Shown here: piece by piece, positions 16,887-24,686 of the stretch
Layout: every line of letters starts with the position of its first letter
Numbering within the stretch: position 1 is the first letter of the stretch
Origin: Arthrobacter sp. 9AX
Lineage (GTDB): Bacteria; Actinomycetota; Actinomycetes; Actinomycetales; Micrococcaceae
Reading direction: 5' to 3'
Assembly (NCBI RefSeq): GCF_902506095.1
Contig: NZ_LR733293.1
Location: forward strand, 3,592,164 to 3,656,163
DNA length: 64,000 bases
Notes under the pieces: model-generated
The model's database searches: none
Seen by the model: only the letters and a program-made list of their open reading frames with translations
What the model was told of the DNA's origin: nothing
Program-made: the position numbers and the translations under genes

Positions 16887-17088
16887 GGTCCGCCCTTTGC
16901 TGGTGTGGTGCTGCCGGTACTCCATCCTTGCACCTTCCCGCGAAGCTGGGCGCTGCATGCGTGCGTTCCAGCCCAGTTGCTTTCTGCCAACGCCCGGCGC
17001 CCCGTACACCACGCGGCATCCTGCGGTCCGGGTAGCTGGAACGGCCAAGCAACTGGGCAGGAGTGGTACGTCCCAACGCTGCCTCCCC

Positions 17089-17134
17089 TTGACACCGGAC
17101 CCCCTCATGGGATTACCTAATGAACATTCGGTAA
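17089..17134 (+). promoter_or_regulatory. paa promoter with TetR-type operator (site 1)
   Basis: TTGACA at 17089-17094 is followed 18 bases later by a 22-bp operator-like palindrome (17113-17134) that begins TTACCTAATG and ends ATTCGGTAA. The operator covers the expected -10 position, as for a repressor. Three other places in the window carry related 22-mers (19009, 24109, 33145). The paaI start follows 22 bases later with GGAGG. Confidence 0.72.
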
Positions 17135-17156
17135 ATAAAGCTGGAGGCAATGACGC

Positions 17157-17618
17157 ATGGCTGAAACAACAGTTTCCGGGGTTGTCCACCCCATCCTGGA
17201 AAACGACTACGCCTCCGAATGGATGGGGCTCGAGGTCCTCGCCCTCAGCGACGGGCACGCCACCATCCGGATGACCCTCCGCCAGGAAATGCTCAACGGC
17301 TTCGGCATGGCGCACGGCGGAATGATCTTCGCCTTTGCGGACTCTGCCTTCGCCCTGGCCTGCAACCCGGCCAGCCCGGCACCCGGCGAGGAAAACAACA
17401 TCACCGTGGCCGCCGGCGTCGACATCAACTTCCTCAAGCCGGCCTACCGCGGCCAGGTGATCACCGCCGTCGCGGACCGCCGCTCCAGCGCAGGCCGCAG
17501 CGGGCTGTACGACATCCAGATCTTCGCTGCCGACGCCGGCGCCCAAACCGGTTCCGAAATGCCAGGTGAGCTCATCGCCGAGTTCCGCGGCCGCAGCCGG
17601 ACCATCCCCAAGAAGTAG
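17157..17618 (+). CDS. paaI: Hydroxyphenylacetyl-CoA-type hotdog thioesterase
   Basis: 153 residues, ATG after CTGGAGG. Hotdog-fold acyl-CoA thioesterase; in the phenylacetate pathway PaaI removes stalled CoA esters. The family motif is NGFGMAHGGMIFAFADSAFALACN (His-Gly-Gly with the downstream Asp), followed by AGVDINFLKPAYRGQVITA. paaK starts seven bases after the stop. Transcription is probably controlled by the operator at 17113-17134. Confidence 0.92.
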   Translation: MAETTVSGVVHPILENDYASEWMGLEVLALSDGHATIRMTLRQEMLNGFGMAHGGMIFAFADSAFALACNPASPAPGEENNITVAAGVDINFLKPAYRGQVITAVADRRSSAGRSGLYDIQIFAADAGAQTGSEMPGELIAEFRGRSRTIPKK

Positions 17619-17624
17619 GAAACC

Positions 17625-18986
17625 ATGACCCTCCACGCCCCTGAAACCCCCACGTCCGCCGGCACGGCGCAGACAGACGCCGTCCTGGACCGCGAGGAAA
17701 CCATCTCCCGCGACGAGCTCGAAGCCCTCCAGCTCAGCCGCCTGCAGCACACCGTGGCCTACGCCTACGATCGCGTCCCCCTGTACAAGCGCAAGTTCGA
17801 CGACGCCGGCGTCCATCCCAGCGACCTGCGCGAACTCAGTGACTTGGGCAACTTCCCGTTCACCACCAAGGACGACCTGCGCGCCGAATACCCCTTCGGC
17901 ATGTTCGCGGTGCCGCAGAGCGAAGTGGCCCGCGTCCACGCCAGCTCGGGCACCACGGGCCGGCCCACCGTCGTCGGCTACACCAAGCAGGACCTCGCGG
18001 ACTGGGCCAAGCTCGTGGCCCGCAGCTTCCGCGCCTCCGGCATCCGCCCCGGCATGAAGGTCCACAACGCGTACGGGTACGGCCTGTTCACGGGTGGCCT
18101 GGGTGCCCACGCCGGCGCCGAAGCGCTGGGCTGCACGGTCATCCCGATGTCCGGCGGCCAGACCGAACGCCAGATCCAGCTGATTCAGGACTTCAAGCCC
18201 GACGCCATCCTGGCCACCCCCACGTACCTGCTGACCATCGCCGACGCCATGGCGCATATGGGCATCGACCCGGCCTCCACGTCGCTGAAGTTTGCAGTGC
18301 TTGGCGCCGAGCCGTGGACGCAGGAAATGCGGCACGAGCTCGAGGTCATGATGAACATCAAGGCCTGCGACATCTACGGGCTGTCCGAGGTAATGGGCCC
18401 CGGCGTCGCCGGCGAGGCTGTAGAGACCCAGGACGGCAGCCACATCTGGGAGGACCACTTCCGCCCCGAAATCATCGATGCCTTCAACCCGGTGGTGGGC
18501 AAGGAGAACGTCCTGCGCGACGGCGAACACGGCGAACTCGTCTTCACCTCCCTGACCAAGGAAGCGCTGCCGATCATCCGCTACCGCACCAAGGACCTCA
18601 CCCGGCTCCTGCCCGGCACGGCCCGCCCCGCGCACCGCCGGATGGGCCGCATCACCGGCCGCAGCGACGACATGATCATCCTGCGCGGCGTGAACCTCTT
18701 TCCGTCCCAGATCGAGGAAATCGCGCTCAGGATCCCGGAGCTCAGCCCGCACTTCCAGCTCGAACTCACCCGGCCGGAGGGCCAGCGGATGGACCAGCTG
18801 ACCGTGCGGATCGAGCGCCGGGACGCCGTCACCGTCGAGCAGAGTATGACGGCGGCACGCACCTTGAAGGAGCAGATCAAGATCCACGTGGGTTCCTCGT
18901 GCGCGGTGGACGTGGTGGAGCCGGGCTCGCTTGAGCGGTCCAACGGTAAGCTGCGCCGGATCTATGACCTGCGCCCGAAGGGGTAG
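17625..18986 (+). CDS. paaK: Phenylacetate-CoA ligase
   Basis: 453 residues. Activates phenylacetate to phenylacetyl-CoA with ATP, the first step of the pathway. The AMP-binding P-loop reads SSGTTGRPTVVGYTKQD. Further adenylate-forming motifs are YGLSEVMGPGVAGE, YRTKDLT and GRSDDMIILRGVNLFPSQIEE, the last typical of PaaK. A short N-terminal tail (LHAPETPTSAGTAQTDA) precedes the conserved start. It follows paaI directly and precedes the TetR regulator. Confidence 0.96.
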   Translation: MTLHAPETPTSAGTAQTDAVLDREETISRDELEALQLSRLQHTVAYAYDRVPLYKRKFDDAGVHPSDLRELSDLGNFPFTTKDDLRAEYPFGMFAVPQSEVARVHASSGTTGRPTVVGYTKQDLADWAKLVARSFRASGIRPGMKVHNAYGYGLFTGGLGAHAGAEALGCTVIPMSGGQTERQIQLIQDFKPDAILATPTYLLTIADAMAHMGIDPASTSLKFAVLGAEPWTQEMRHELEVMMNIKACDIYGLSEVMGPGVAGEAVETQDGSHIWEDHFRPEIIDAFNPVVGKENVLRDGEHGELVFTSLTKEALPIIRYRTKDLTRLLPGTARPAHRRMGRITGRSDDMIILRGVNLFPSQIEEIALRIPELSPHFQLELTRPEGQRMDQLTVRIERRDAVTVEQSMTAARTLKEQIKIHVGSSCAVDVVEPGSLERSNGKLRRIYDLRPKG

Positions 18987-19008
18987 GCCTGTGCCGACCG
19001 ACCTGCGG

Positions 19009-19030
19009 AGACTGACCGACCGTTCGTGAG
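19009..19030 (+). promoter_or_regulatory. Partial TetR-type operator in front of the regulator gene (site 2)
   Basis: ACTGACCGACCGTTCGTGAG, preceded by AG, matches the paa operator pattern at about 16 of 22 positions. The centre GACCG-CCGTTCG is intact but the right-hand GTAA end is lost. It lies 13 bases before the TetR start, so autoregulation with weaker binding is plausible. Confidence 0.5.
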
Positions 19031-19042
19031 AAACTAGCCACT

Positions 19043-19666
19043 ATGCCCAGCACCACTGAAACAGCAGGCAGCGCCAACGGCGCCAAGCGCGGCCGTCCCG
19101 GATACGACCAGCAATCGGTGCTGCGCATCGCCGTCGACGTCTTCAACCGGCACGGCTACGACGCGACGTCCATGGGTATCCTGGCGGACAACCTGGGCAT
19201 TTCGAAGTCGGCAATCTACCACCACGTGCCGTCCAAGGGCGACCTGCTCAAGCTCGCCCTGGACCACGCGCTTGGCGGCCTGGAAGCCATCCTGGCGGAG
19301 CCGCAGGCCACGTCCGGCGCGGCCGATGCCCGGCTGGAGTTTGTGCTGAGACAGACAGTGGCGGTGCTGGTGGACCGGCTGCCGTTCGTCACGCTGCTCC
19401 TGCGCCTGCGCGGAAACACCGAGATTGAACGCGATGCGCTGGAACGCCGCCGCGCTTTCGACCACAAGGTAGCCGGCCTGATCTCCGCCGCCCGCGACGA
19501 GGGCTCCCTGCGCCAGGACATCGACCCCCGGACGGTCACCCGGCTCCTCTTCGGCATGATCAACTCGATCGTGGAATGGTACAAACCCGGCGGCTCCCTC
19601 TCCCCGCAACGGCTTGCAGACGACGTCATCACCATGGCGTTCGACGGGCTCCACTCCCAGCCCTGA
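19043..19666 (+). CDS. TetR-family regulator, likely repressor of the phenylacetate genes
   Basis: 207 residues. The N-terminal HTH (about 25-75: QQSVLRIAVDVFNRHGYDATSMGILADNLGISKSAIYHHVPSKGDLL) is a standard TetR domain. The C-terminal ligand region is helical. Position directly after paaI-paaK and the repeated TTAC-GACCG-TCGTT-GGTAA operators in front of paaI, paaZ and the thiolase genes suggest this is the phenylacetyl-CoA-responsive repressor (PaaR role). That assignment is inferred from context. Confidence 0.88.
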   Translation: MPSTTETAGSANGAKRGRPGYDQQSVLRIAVDVFNRHGYDATSMGILADNLGISKSAIYHHVPSKGDLLKLALDHALGGLEAILAEPQATSGAADARLEFVLRQTVAVLVDRLPFVTLLLRLRGNTEIERDALERRRAFDHKVAGLISAARDEGSLRQDIDPRTVTRLLFGMINSIVEWYKPGGSLSPQRLADDVITMAFDGLHSQP

Positions 19667-19736
19667 ACCCTCCCAACCGCGGCCCGGTCCCAACCCTGGT
19701 GCGCGGGCTGATGCGCTCGGGTCCTTGGTCCCTCCG

Positions 19737-19758
19737 AATAATAAGCGTGCTTGGTATT
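19737..19758 (+). promoter_or_regulatory. 22-bp palindrome upstream of the S1C protease
   Basis: AATAATAAGC, two bases, then GCTTGGTATT with a GT centre: it fits AATAGTAAGC-AT-GCTTACTATT at 18 of 22 positions. It is 57 bases upstream of the protease start. The same pattern occurs at 2470-2491 and 34415-34436. The binding factor is unknown. Confidence 0.55.
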
Positions 19759-19814
19759 TGTGCCGTTGCCCGGCTACGGTGGTAGGACACCCAGCATTCG
19801 CAGGAGGTCCGTCC

Positions 19815-20906
19815 ATGAGCACCAGCAACAGCCAGGGATCCCGCCGCACCGCCCGCTTCGGCGCAGTTGCCGGAGCAGGGGTACTCGCCGCCTCACTGAC
19901 ACTCACCAGCTGCACCGGTTCGCAGCCTCCGCCGGGGCCCAGCCCATCGACCGCATCGACGGGCGGCAGCACCTCGCCGTCGGCCGGCCCCTCCCCTGGT
20001 TCCAGTGAGACTGGCGGCATCCCGGAGCTGGTGGAAAACCTGGCTCCCTCCGTGGTGACAATCTTCACCGAGGGCGGACTCGGCAGCGGTGTTGTCTACT
20101 CAGCCGACGGACTGATCCTGACCAACGAGCACGTGATCAAAGGCAACACTGAGGTGGAAGTCGGCTTCGCTGACGGGCAGCGGGTCAAAGGGACCGTCAA
20201 GGCCAGCGACGCCGTCACAGATCTTGCCCTGGTGCAGGCTGACCGGAAGGGCCTGCCCAAGCCCACGTACCAAAGCAACCTGCCCAAGGTAGGGGAAGGC
20301 GCCGTGGTCCTGGGGTCCCCGCTGGGCTTCGAGAATACGGCCACGGCCGGGATCATCTCCGGCCTGCACCGCTCCATCCCGGGTTCGGCCTCCAACAGCC
20401 TGTCCCTGGTGGACCTGATCCAGACGGACGCCCCCATCAGCCCCGGCAACTCCGGCGGCGCCGTGATTAACATGCGCGGCGAAATCATCGGCATCAGCGA
20501 GGCCTACATCCCGCCGTCGGCCGGCGCCGTTTCCCTGGGCTTCGCCATCCCGGCGGCCACGGCCGTGCAGGTGGCCGAGGAACTGCTGGCCGATGGCACG
20601 GCCCAGCACGCCTACCTCGGCCTGACCCCCGGCGAACTGACCCCGCAGATCGCCGACCAGCTGGGCATTGAGGCAAGCACCGGCGTCGTGGTTCTGGCAG
20701 TGGACGGGGACGGCCCGGCGGGACGGGCAGGCATCCGCCCCGGTGACGTCCTGGAGTCCATGGAAGGCGTGGCGCTGAACGCCCCCGAGAAACTCCTGGC
20801 CGAACTCCGCAACCGCAATCCCGGCGATACCGTCAGCTTCAAGGTCAAGCGCGGCGGTCAAAGCCTTGACCTTAAAGCTGACCTGATAGACCGACCAACC
20901 CAGTAA
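19815..20906 (+). CDS. Lipoprotein HtrA-like trypsin/PDZ serine protease
   Basis: 363 residues from ATG 19815 (CAGGAGG upstream). The signal peptide ends in LTLTSC, a lipobox, so the enzyme should sit on the outer membrane face. A Pro/Ser/Thr-rich spacer is followed by an S1C protease domain with His in ILTNEHVIKG, Asp in VTDLALVQ and Ser in SPGNSGGAVIN. The C-terminal PDZ domain begins near AYLGLTPGELTPQ and includes GPAGRAGIRPGDVLESMEG. HtrA-type proteins degrade misfolded exported proteins under stress. The palindrome at 19737 may control it. Confidence 0.92.
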   Translation: MSTSNSQGSRRTARFGAVAGAGVLAASLTLTSCTGSQPPPGPSPSTASTGGSTSPSAGPSPGSSETGGIPELVENLAPSVVTIFTEGGLGSGVVYSADGLILTNEHVIKGNTEVEVGFADGQRVKGTVKASDAVTDLALVQADRKGLPKPTYQSNLPKVGEGAVVLGSPLGFENTATAGIISGLHRSIPGSASNSLSLVDLIQTDAPISPGNSGGAVINMRGEIIGISEAYIPPSAGAVSLGFAIPAATAVQVAEELLADGTAQHAYLGLTPGELTPQIADQLGIEASTGVVVLAVDGDGPAGRAGIRPGDVLESMEGVALNAPEKLLAELRNRNPGDTVSFKVKRGGQSLDLKADLIDRPTQ

Positions 20907-20931
20907 TTAAACCCGAGAGGAAGGAAGCAAC

Positions 20932-21225
20932 ATGAGCCACCCCAAGGAAGAAGCAGACGGCGGATACATCATCCCTGACCCGTCCAAGCTCCGCGAGGAC
21001 GTGCCCGGCGATGCCGGAGACGAAGCCAACGCGATCCGCTTCAGCGAAGAACAGGCCCTGATCGAGGAACAGTCCCACGGCATCCGCCCGGACACGTACA
21101 GCGTCCCCTCCGGCGGTCCCACCATGGAGGAGGCCCGCGGCAACATGGACCTCTCGGACCAGACCGGGGCAGCGCCGTCGGACGACAGCAGTGACGACGG
21201 CCTGCACGCCGGCGCCGAGTCCTGA
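20932..21225 (+). CDS. Small acidic hypothetical protein downstream of the HtrA-like protease
   Basis: 97 residues, ATG with GAGAGGAAGGAAG upstream, 25 bases after the protease and probably cotranscribed. It is hydrophilic and acidic with no membrane segment or Cys (GGYIIPDPSKLREDVPGDAGDEANAIRF, then a Ser/Asp-rich tail). No family recognised. The strong ribosome site and a good terminator right after it support a real gene. Confidence 0.65.
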   Translation: MSHPKEEADGGYIIPDPSKLREDVPGDAGDEANAIRFSEEQALIEEQSHGIRPDTYSVPSGGPTMEEARGNMDLSDQTGAAPSDDSSDDGLHAGAES

Positions 21226-21289
21226 CCCACTGCCAAGACAGCGGTAGGCGCGTCCCGGATTCCGGGGCGCGCCTACCGTTTTCAGTGGG
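21226..21289. terminator. Strong bidirectional terminator
   Basis: The inner stem CGGTAGGCGCG (21242-21252) pairs perfectly with CGCGCCTACCG (21268-21278) and is followed by TTTT. Outer arms CCCACTG (21226-21232) and CAGTGGG (21283-21289) extend it. It stands between convergent genes and can serve both. Confidence 0.88.
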
Positions 21290-21293
21290 TCTT

Positions 21294-21701
21294 TTAGAGT
21301 TCGTACTCGGCCTGCACGCCCCGCGATTCGTGGACGCAGAGGATATTGTGCTCGGTGTCCATGAACCAGGCGCATTTCTCCGAGTCCGTGGTGCAGATAT
21401 GGTTCTCGGTCCTGAGGTTCGGCAGGTCGTAGTCCTGGAACTGCACTCCCCTGGCTTCCATGTCCCGGACCGTCCGTTCGATGTCCGTCACCTCGAAGCT
21501 CAGTGCAGTGTGCTCGGAATGTTTGCCATCCGAGACGGGCAACAACTGCAGCATGGGACCGCCGTTGGTGCCGAGGAGTTCGCTTCCGTCATCAGTCATT
21601 CCGCGGTGCGGGAGTCCGAGCTTTTCGGTGTAGAACCGGCGGGCGCGCTGCGGATCATCGACTGGCAGGACGGTTGTGACTGTGTTCAATCTAAGGCTCA
21701 T
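21294..21701 (-). CDS. VOC (glyoxalase/bleomycin-resistance fold) protein
   Basis: 135 residues. Vicinal-oxygen-chelate fold with two babab units: NTVTTVLPVDDPQRARRFYTEKLGL and the later KCAWFMDTEHNILCVHE. Members include metal-dependent dioxygenases, glyoxalases and drug-binding proteins. No residue here fixes the substrate. Monocistronic, facing the HtrA-like operon across a shared terminator. Confidence 0.85.
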   Translation of the reverse strand: MSLRLNTVTTVLPVDDPQRARRFYTEKLGLPHRGMTDDGSELLGTNGGPMLQLLPVSDGKHSEHTALSFEVTDIERTVRDMEARGVQFQDYDLPNLRTENHICTTDSEKCAWFMDTEHNILCVHESRGVQAEYEL

Positions 21702-21773
21702 CTAGCCACCTCCTACGGGGAGAATTTTACGCTTCTGCGTTCCAAAACGCCCCCATCGTTCCCCCTGCTTCAG

Positions 21774-21941
21774 ACGCTCTCTCACTTAATGCGCCCCCAC
21801 CCGAAACGCTCTCTCACTTAATGCGCCCCACCGGAAACGCTCTCTCACTTAATGCGCCCCCAGCCGAAACGCTCTCTCACTTTCCTTAGGAGAGTGAGAG
21901 AGCGCCAGGGGAAAACGCGCATTATGTGAGAGAGCGTCGGA
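21774..21941. repeat. Array of 31-32-bp direct repeats ending in inverted copies
   Basis: Three full direct units start at 21774, 21806 and 21837 with a partial fourth at 21869; each reads ACGCTCTCTCACTTAATGCG followed by a C-rich spacer and GAA. Downstream, GCTCTCTCACT pairs with AGTGAGAGAGC (hairpin about 21871-21903). A further inverted unit, GCGCATTATGTGAGAGAGCG, lies at 21918-21937. The array fills the gap between the VOC gene and paaZ. It is neither CRISPR-like (spacers are not unique) nor protein-coding. Confidence 0.85.
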
Positions 21942-21948
21942 GGTGGGG

Positions 21949-24060
21949 TTACTTCTCCACGAGGGTGAGGACGTCGTAGGTGGCAACGATGTCGTCGTCC
22001 TGGTTGGTGAGGACGGCGTCCCAGGCCACCTCGCCGTACTCGTCGGTTTCACGCGGGGTGATCTTCTTGGCGGTGAGGGTCACCCGGATGGAATCCCCGG
22101 CGGCCACGGGGGTGATGAAACGCAGGTTCTCCAGTCCATAGTTGGCCAGGACCGGGCCCGGCGCAGGCTCCACGAACAGCCCGGCACCCCAGGAGAGCAG
22201 CAGGTAGCCGTGGGCCACGATGCCGGGAAAGAACGGGTTGGCCTCCGCGGCTTCCTGGTTGGTGTGGGCGTAGAACGTGTCGCCGGTGGAGTTGGCGAAG
22301 GCGGTGATGTCCTCGAGGGTGACCTGGCGCAGGCCGGACCGGACGGCGTCGCCAACCCGCAGTGTCTCCAGCGACTTCCGGAACGGGTGCGTCCCCTCGG
22401 TTTCCACGGTGAAGTTGCGGTCCGCGCCGGTGTGCCAGATGCCGGTGACGGCGGTGAGCATGTTGGGCGAGCCCTGGATGGCGGTGCGCTGCATGTGGTG
22501 CATCACCGAGCGGATGCCGCCCAGTTCTTCGCCGCCGCCGGCGCGGCCGGGACCGCCGTGGACCAGGTGCGGTACCGGTGAGCCGTGCCCGGTGGAGCTG
22601 CGGGCGTCCTCGCGATTGAGCATCAGGACGCGGCCGTGGTGGGCGGCGATTCCCGTGACGAGTTCGCGGGCAACGGCGGGATCGTTCGTGCAGACCGAGG
22701 CAACCAGGGAGCCGCTGCCACGGGCGGCGAGGCGGACGGCGTCGGGAATGTCCTTGTAGCCAATCACCGACGAAACGGGACCGAACGCCTCGAGCGAGTG
22801 GACTTCCTCCGCCTCGGGGTCCTGCCAGTTCAGCAGGACGGGCGCCATGAATGCGCCGCCGTCCACCACGCCGGTGGTCCCGTCGGCCGAGGTGACCGAC
22901 GGCGAATCGAGAGTTCCGTACGCAAGCTCACCGCCGGCGTCGAGCATGGACTGCACGGCCTCGCGCACGTCATTGAGCTGTTCCACGGAGGCGAGCGCTC
23001 CCATGGTGACACCGTCCGCGCGGGGGTCGCCGAGGACAACACGCTCGGCGAGCCGCTTGCCGATGGCGGCGGACACGGCCGGGACCAGTTCCTGCGGCAC
23101 AATGGCGCGGCGGATGGCGGTGCACTTCTGCCCCGCCTTGGCCGTCATCTCGGTGACAACGGACTTTACGAAGGCATCGAACTCCGGCGTGCCTTCCACC
23201 GCGTCGGGACCGAGGATGGCGGCGTTGAGCGAGTCGGTCTCGGACGTGAACCGGACACCGCCCTGCACCACATTCGGGTGGGACTTCAGGGACAGCGCCG
23301 TGGACGCGGAACCGGTGAAGGCCACGAGGTCGCGGTAGTCCAGGACGTCCAGGAGGCCGCGGACCGATCCGGAGATGAGCTGCAGCGATCCCTTGGGGAG
23401 GATGTTGGATTCGACGATGGCCTTGACCACGGCCGCCGCCACGTAGCCTGTGGGGGTGGCGGGCTTGACGATGGTGGGGACACCGGCGATGAAGGCGGGC
23501 GCAAACTTCTCGAGCATGCCCCATACGGGGAAGTTGAACGCGTTGATTTGCACGGCAACGCCCGGAATACGGGTGTAGATGTGCTCGCCGGCGAAGGAGC
23601 CGTCCTTGGACAGCATCTCCATGGGCCCGTCCACCACCACCTGGGAGTTGGGGAGCTCCCGCCGACCCTTGGAGCCGAAGGTGAAGAGGACGCCGATGCC
23701 GCCGTCGATGTCGATCATGGAGTCGATCTTGGTGGCGCCGGTCTGGGCCGAGAAAGTGTAGAAGTGTTCGCGCCTGGCATTGAGGTACTGCGCCAGTTCC
23801 TTAAGTTTGAGGGCGCGCTGGTGGAAAGTCAGCCGGCCGAGTTCGGCCTGCCCGGTGGTCCGGCCGTACTCCACCACCGTGCTGAGGTCCAGCCCTTCGG
23901 TGCTCACCTTGGCCAGGATCTCCCCCGTGCTCGCGTCCCGGACGGGAACAGCGGAACCTGCCGACCCGTCGTCGGGCGTCCACCACGCATCCATAATGTA
24001 GCTGGGCACTGTCTCCACGGTGTCGACCGTGGCCTGGGGAGCTGTGGCGGTGGTGGTCAT
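21949..24060 (-). CDS. paaZ: Bifunctional ring-opening enzyme PaaZ
   Basis: 703 residues from ATG 24060 (GGAAGGA upstream). Hydrolyses the oxepin-CoA ring and oxidises the resulting semialdehyde in phenylacetate degradation. The N-terminal two thirds are an aldehyde dehydrogenase (VQINAFNFPVWGMLEKFAPAF, VAFTGSAST, catalytic Cys in KAGQKCTAIRR). The C-terminal part is a MaoC-type R-hydratase (DTFYAHTNQEAAEANPFFPGIVAHGYLL). The paa operator at 24109-24130 lies 49 bases upstream. It is divergent from a thioesterase gene. Confidence 0.95.
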   Translation of the reverse strand: MTTTATAPQATVDTVETVPSYIMDAWWTPDDGSAGSAVPVRDASTGEILAKVSTEGLDLSTVVEYGRTTGQAELGRLTFHQRALKLKELAQYLNARREHFYTFSAQTGATKIDSMIDIDGGIGVLFTFGSKGRRELPNSQVVVDGPMEMLSKDGSFAGEHIYTRIPGVAVQINAFNFPVWGMLEKFAPAFIAGVPTIVKPATPTGYVAAAVVKAIVESNILPKGSLQLISGSVRGLLDVLDYRDLVAFTGSASTALSLKSHPNVVQGGVRFTSETDSLNAAILGPDAVEGTPEFDAFVKSVVTEMTAKAGQKCTAIRRAIVPQELVPAVSAAIGKRLAERVVLGDPRADGVTMGALASVEQLNDVREAVQSMLDAGGELAYGTLDSPSVTSADGTTGVVDGGAFMAPVLLNWQDPEAEEVHSLEAFGPVSSVIGYKDIPDAVRLAARGSGSLVASVCTNDPAVARELVTGIAAHHGRVLMLNREDARSSTGHGSPVPHLVHGGPGRAGGGEELGGIRSVMHHMQRTAIQGSPNMLTAVTGIWHTGADRNFTVETEGTHPFRKSLETLRVGDAVRSGLRQVTLEDITAFANSTGDTFYAHTNQEAAEANPFFPGIVAHGYLLLSWGAGLFVEPAPGPVLANYGLENLRFITPVAAGDSIRVTLTAKKITPRETDEYGEVAWDAVLTNQDDDIVATYDVLTLVEK

Positions 24061-24108
24061 CGTTGACGGATCCTTCCAACAAGGGGGACATACTTCGGCG
24101 GCCAATGA

Positions 24109-24130
24109 TTACTGACCGTCCGTTCGGTAA
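24109..24130. promoter_or_regulatory. TetR-type operator between paaZ and the thioesterase (site 3)
   Basis: A 22-bp palindrome beginning TTACTGACCG and ending CGTTCGGTAA. It is the best-conserved copy and lies in the divergent promoter region, next to AT-rich TATATT hexamers that could serve as -10 boxes. A single site could control both directions. Confidence 0.75.
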
Positions 24131-24207
24131 TATATTCACCATACATGAAGTGCTGTGCTGCACACTAGAAGCCCGGGACTGAAATGGCCACCTTCAAAGG
24201 AGAACGT

Positions 24208-24642
24208 ATGAGCGCCCCATCACCGCAGGATGCCGCCGAAGACGCGCACGAGCTGTGGAAGATCACCCTCGGTGAGCTCGACGAGAAGATGGGCGTGAAG
24301 ATCCTGGAGGAGTCGGTGGAGCGGGTGGTGGCCACCATGCCTGTGGAGGGAAACCGGCAGTCCTTCGGGCTGCTGCACGGCGGCGCGTCGCTGGCCGTGG
24401 GCGAGGCGGTGGGCTCCTGGGCGGCGGTGATCCATGCGAGCACCATGGGCAAGACCGCGGTAGGCGTGGACGTTTCGGCCACCCACCACCGCTCCGCGCG
24501 CGAGGGCCAGGTGACCATCACGGCCACGCCCATCCACCTGGGCGGCACCCTCACCACACACGAGGTAGTCATCACCAACGAGGCCGGCCAGCGGCTCTGC
24601 ACCCTGCGCATCACCAACCTGCTGATGAAGCGCCACAAATAG
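24208..24642 (+). CDS. PaaI-like hotdog thioesterase
   Basis: 144 residues from ATG 24208, chosen over 24184 because AAAGGAGA lies before it. Hotdog fold: FGLLHGGASLAVGEAVGSWAA carries the His-Gly-Gly motif, and GVDVSATHHRSAREGQV follows. It resembles the 1,4-dihydroxy-2-naphthoyl-CoA / acyl-CoA thioesterase group as much as PaaI. Sharing an operator with paaZ suggests a role in clearing CoA esters during phenylacetate use; a menaquinone role is the alternative. Confidence 0.85.
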   Translation: MSAPSPQDAAEDAHELWKITLGELDEKMGVKILEESVERVVATMPVEGNRQSFGLLHGGASLAVGEAVGSWAAVIHASTMGKTAVGVDVSATHHRSAREGQVTITATPIHLGGTLTTHEVVITNEAGQRLCTLRITNLLMKRHK

Positions 24643-24662
24643 CCGGGGGTGAGCCCGCCCGG

Positions 24663-24686
24663 CCGGCGGTTGAGCCTGTCGAAACC
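24663..24686 (+). repeat. REP-like element GGTTGAGCCTGTCGAAACC
   Basis: CCGGCGGTTGAGCCTGTCG followed by AAACC. On the other strand it reads GGTTTCGACAGGCTCAACC, a short imperfect inverted repeat (GGTTTCGAC / GTTGAGCC type) that I recognise as common between genes in related actinobacteria. It touches the stop codon of the S1 protease gene and may act as its transcript end. Confidence 0.55.

Noticed and set aside
16887..18887. Open minus-strand frame continuing upstream of pta for 2 kb
   Set aside because: It is antisense to paaI and paaK, has no family similarity, and a good ATG with a ribosome site at 16886 gives the usual pta length.
21774..21941. CRISPR array
   Set aside because: The units are close-packed, the variable parts are short C-rich strings that resemble each other, inverted copies occur and no cas gene is near.
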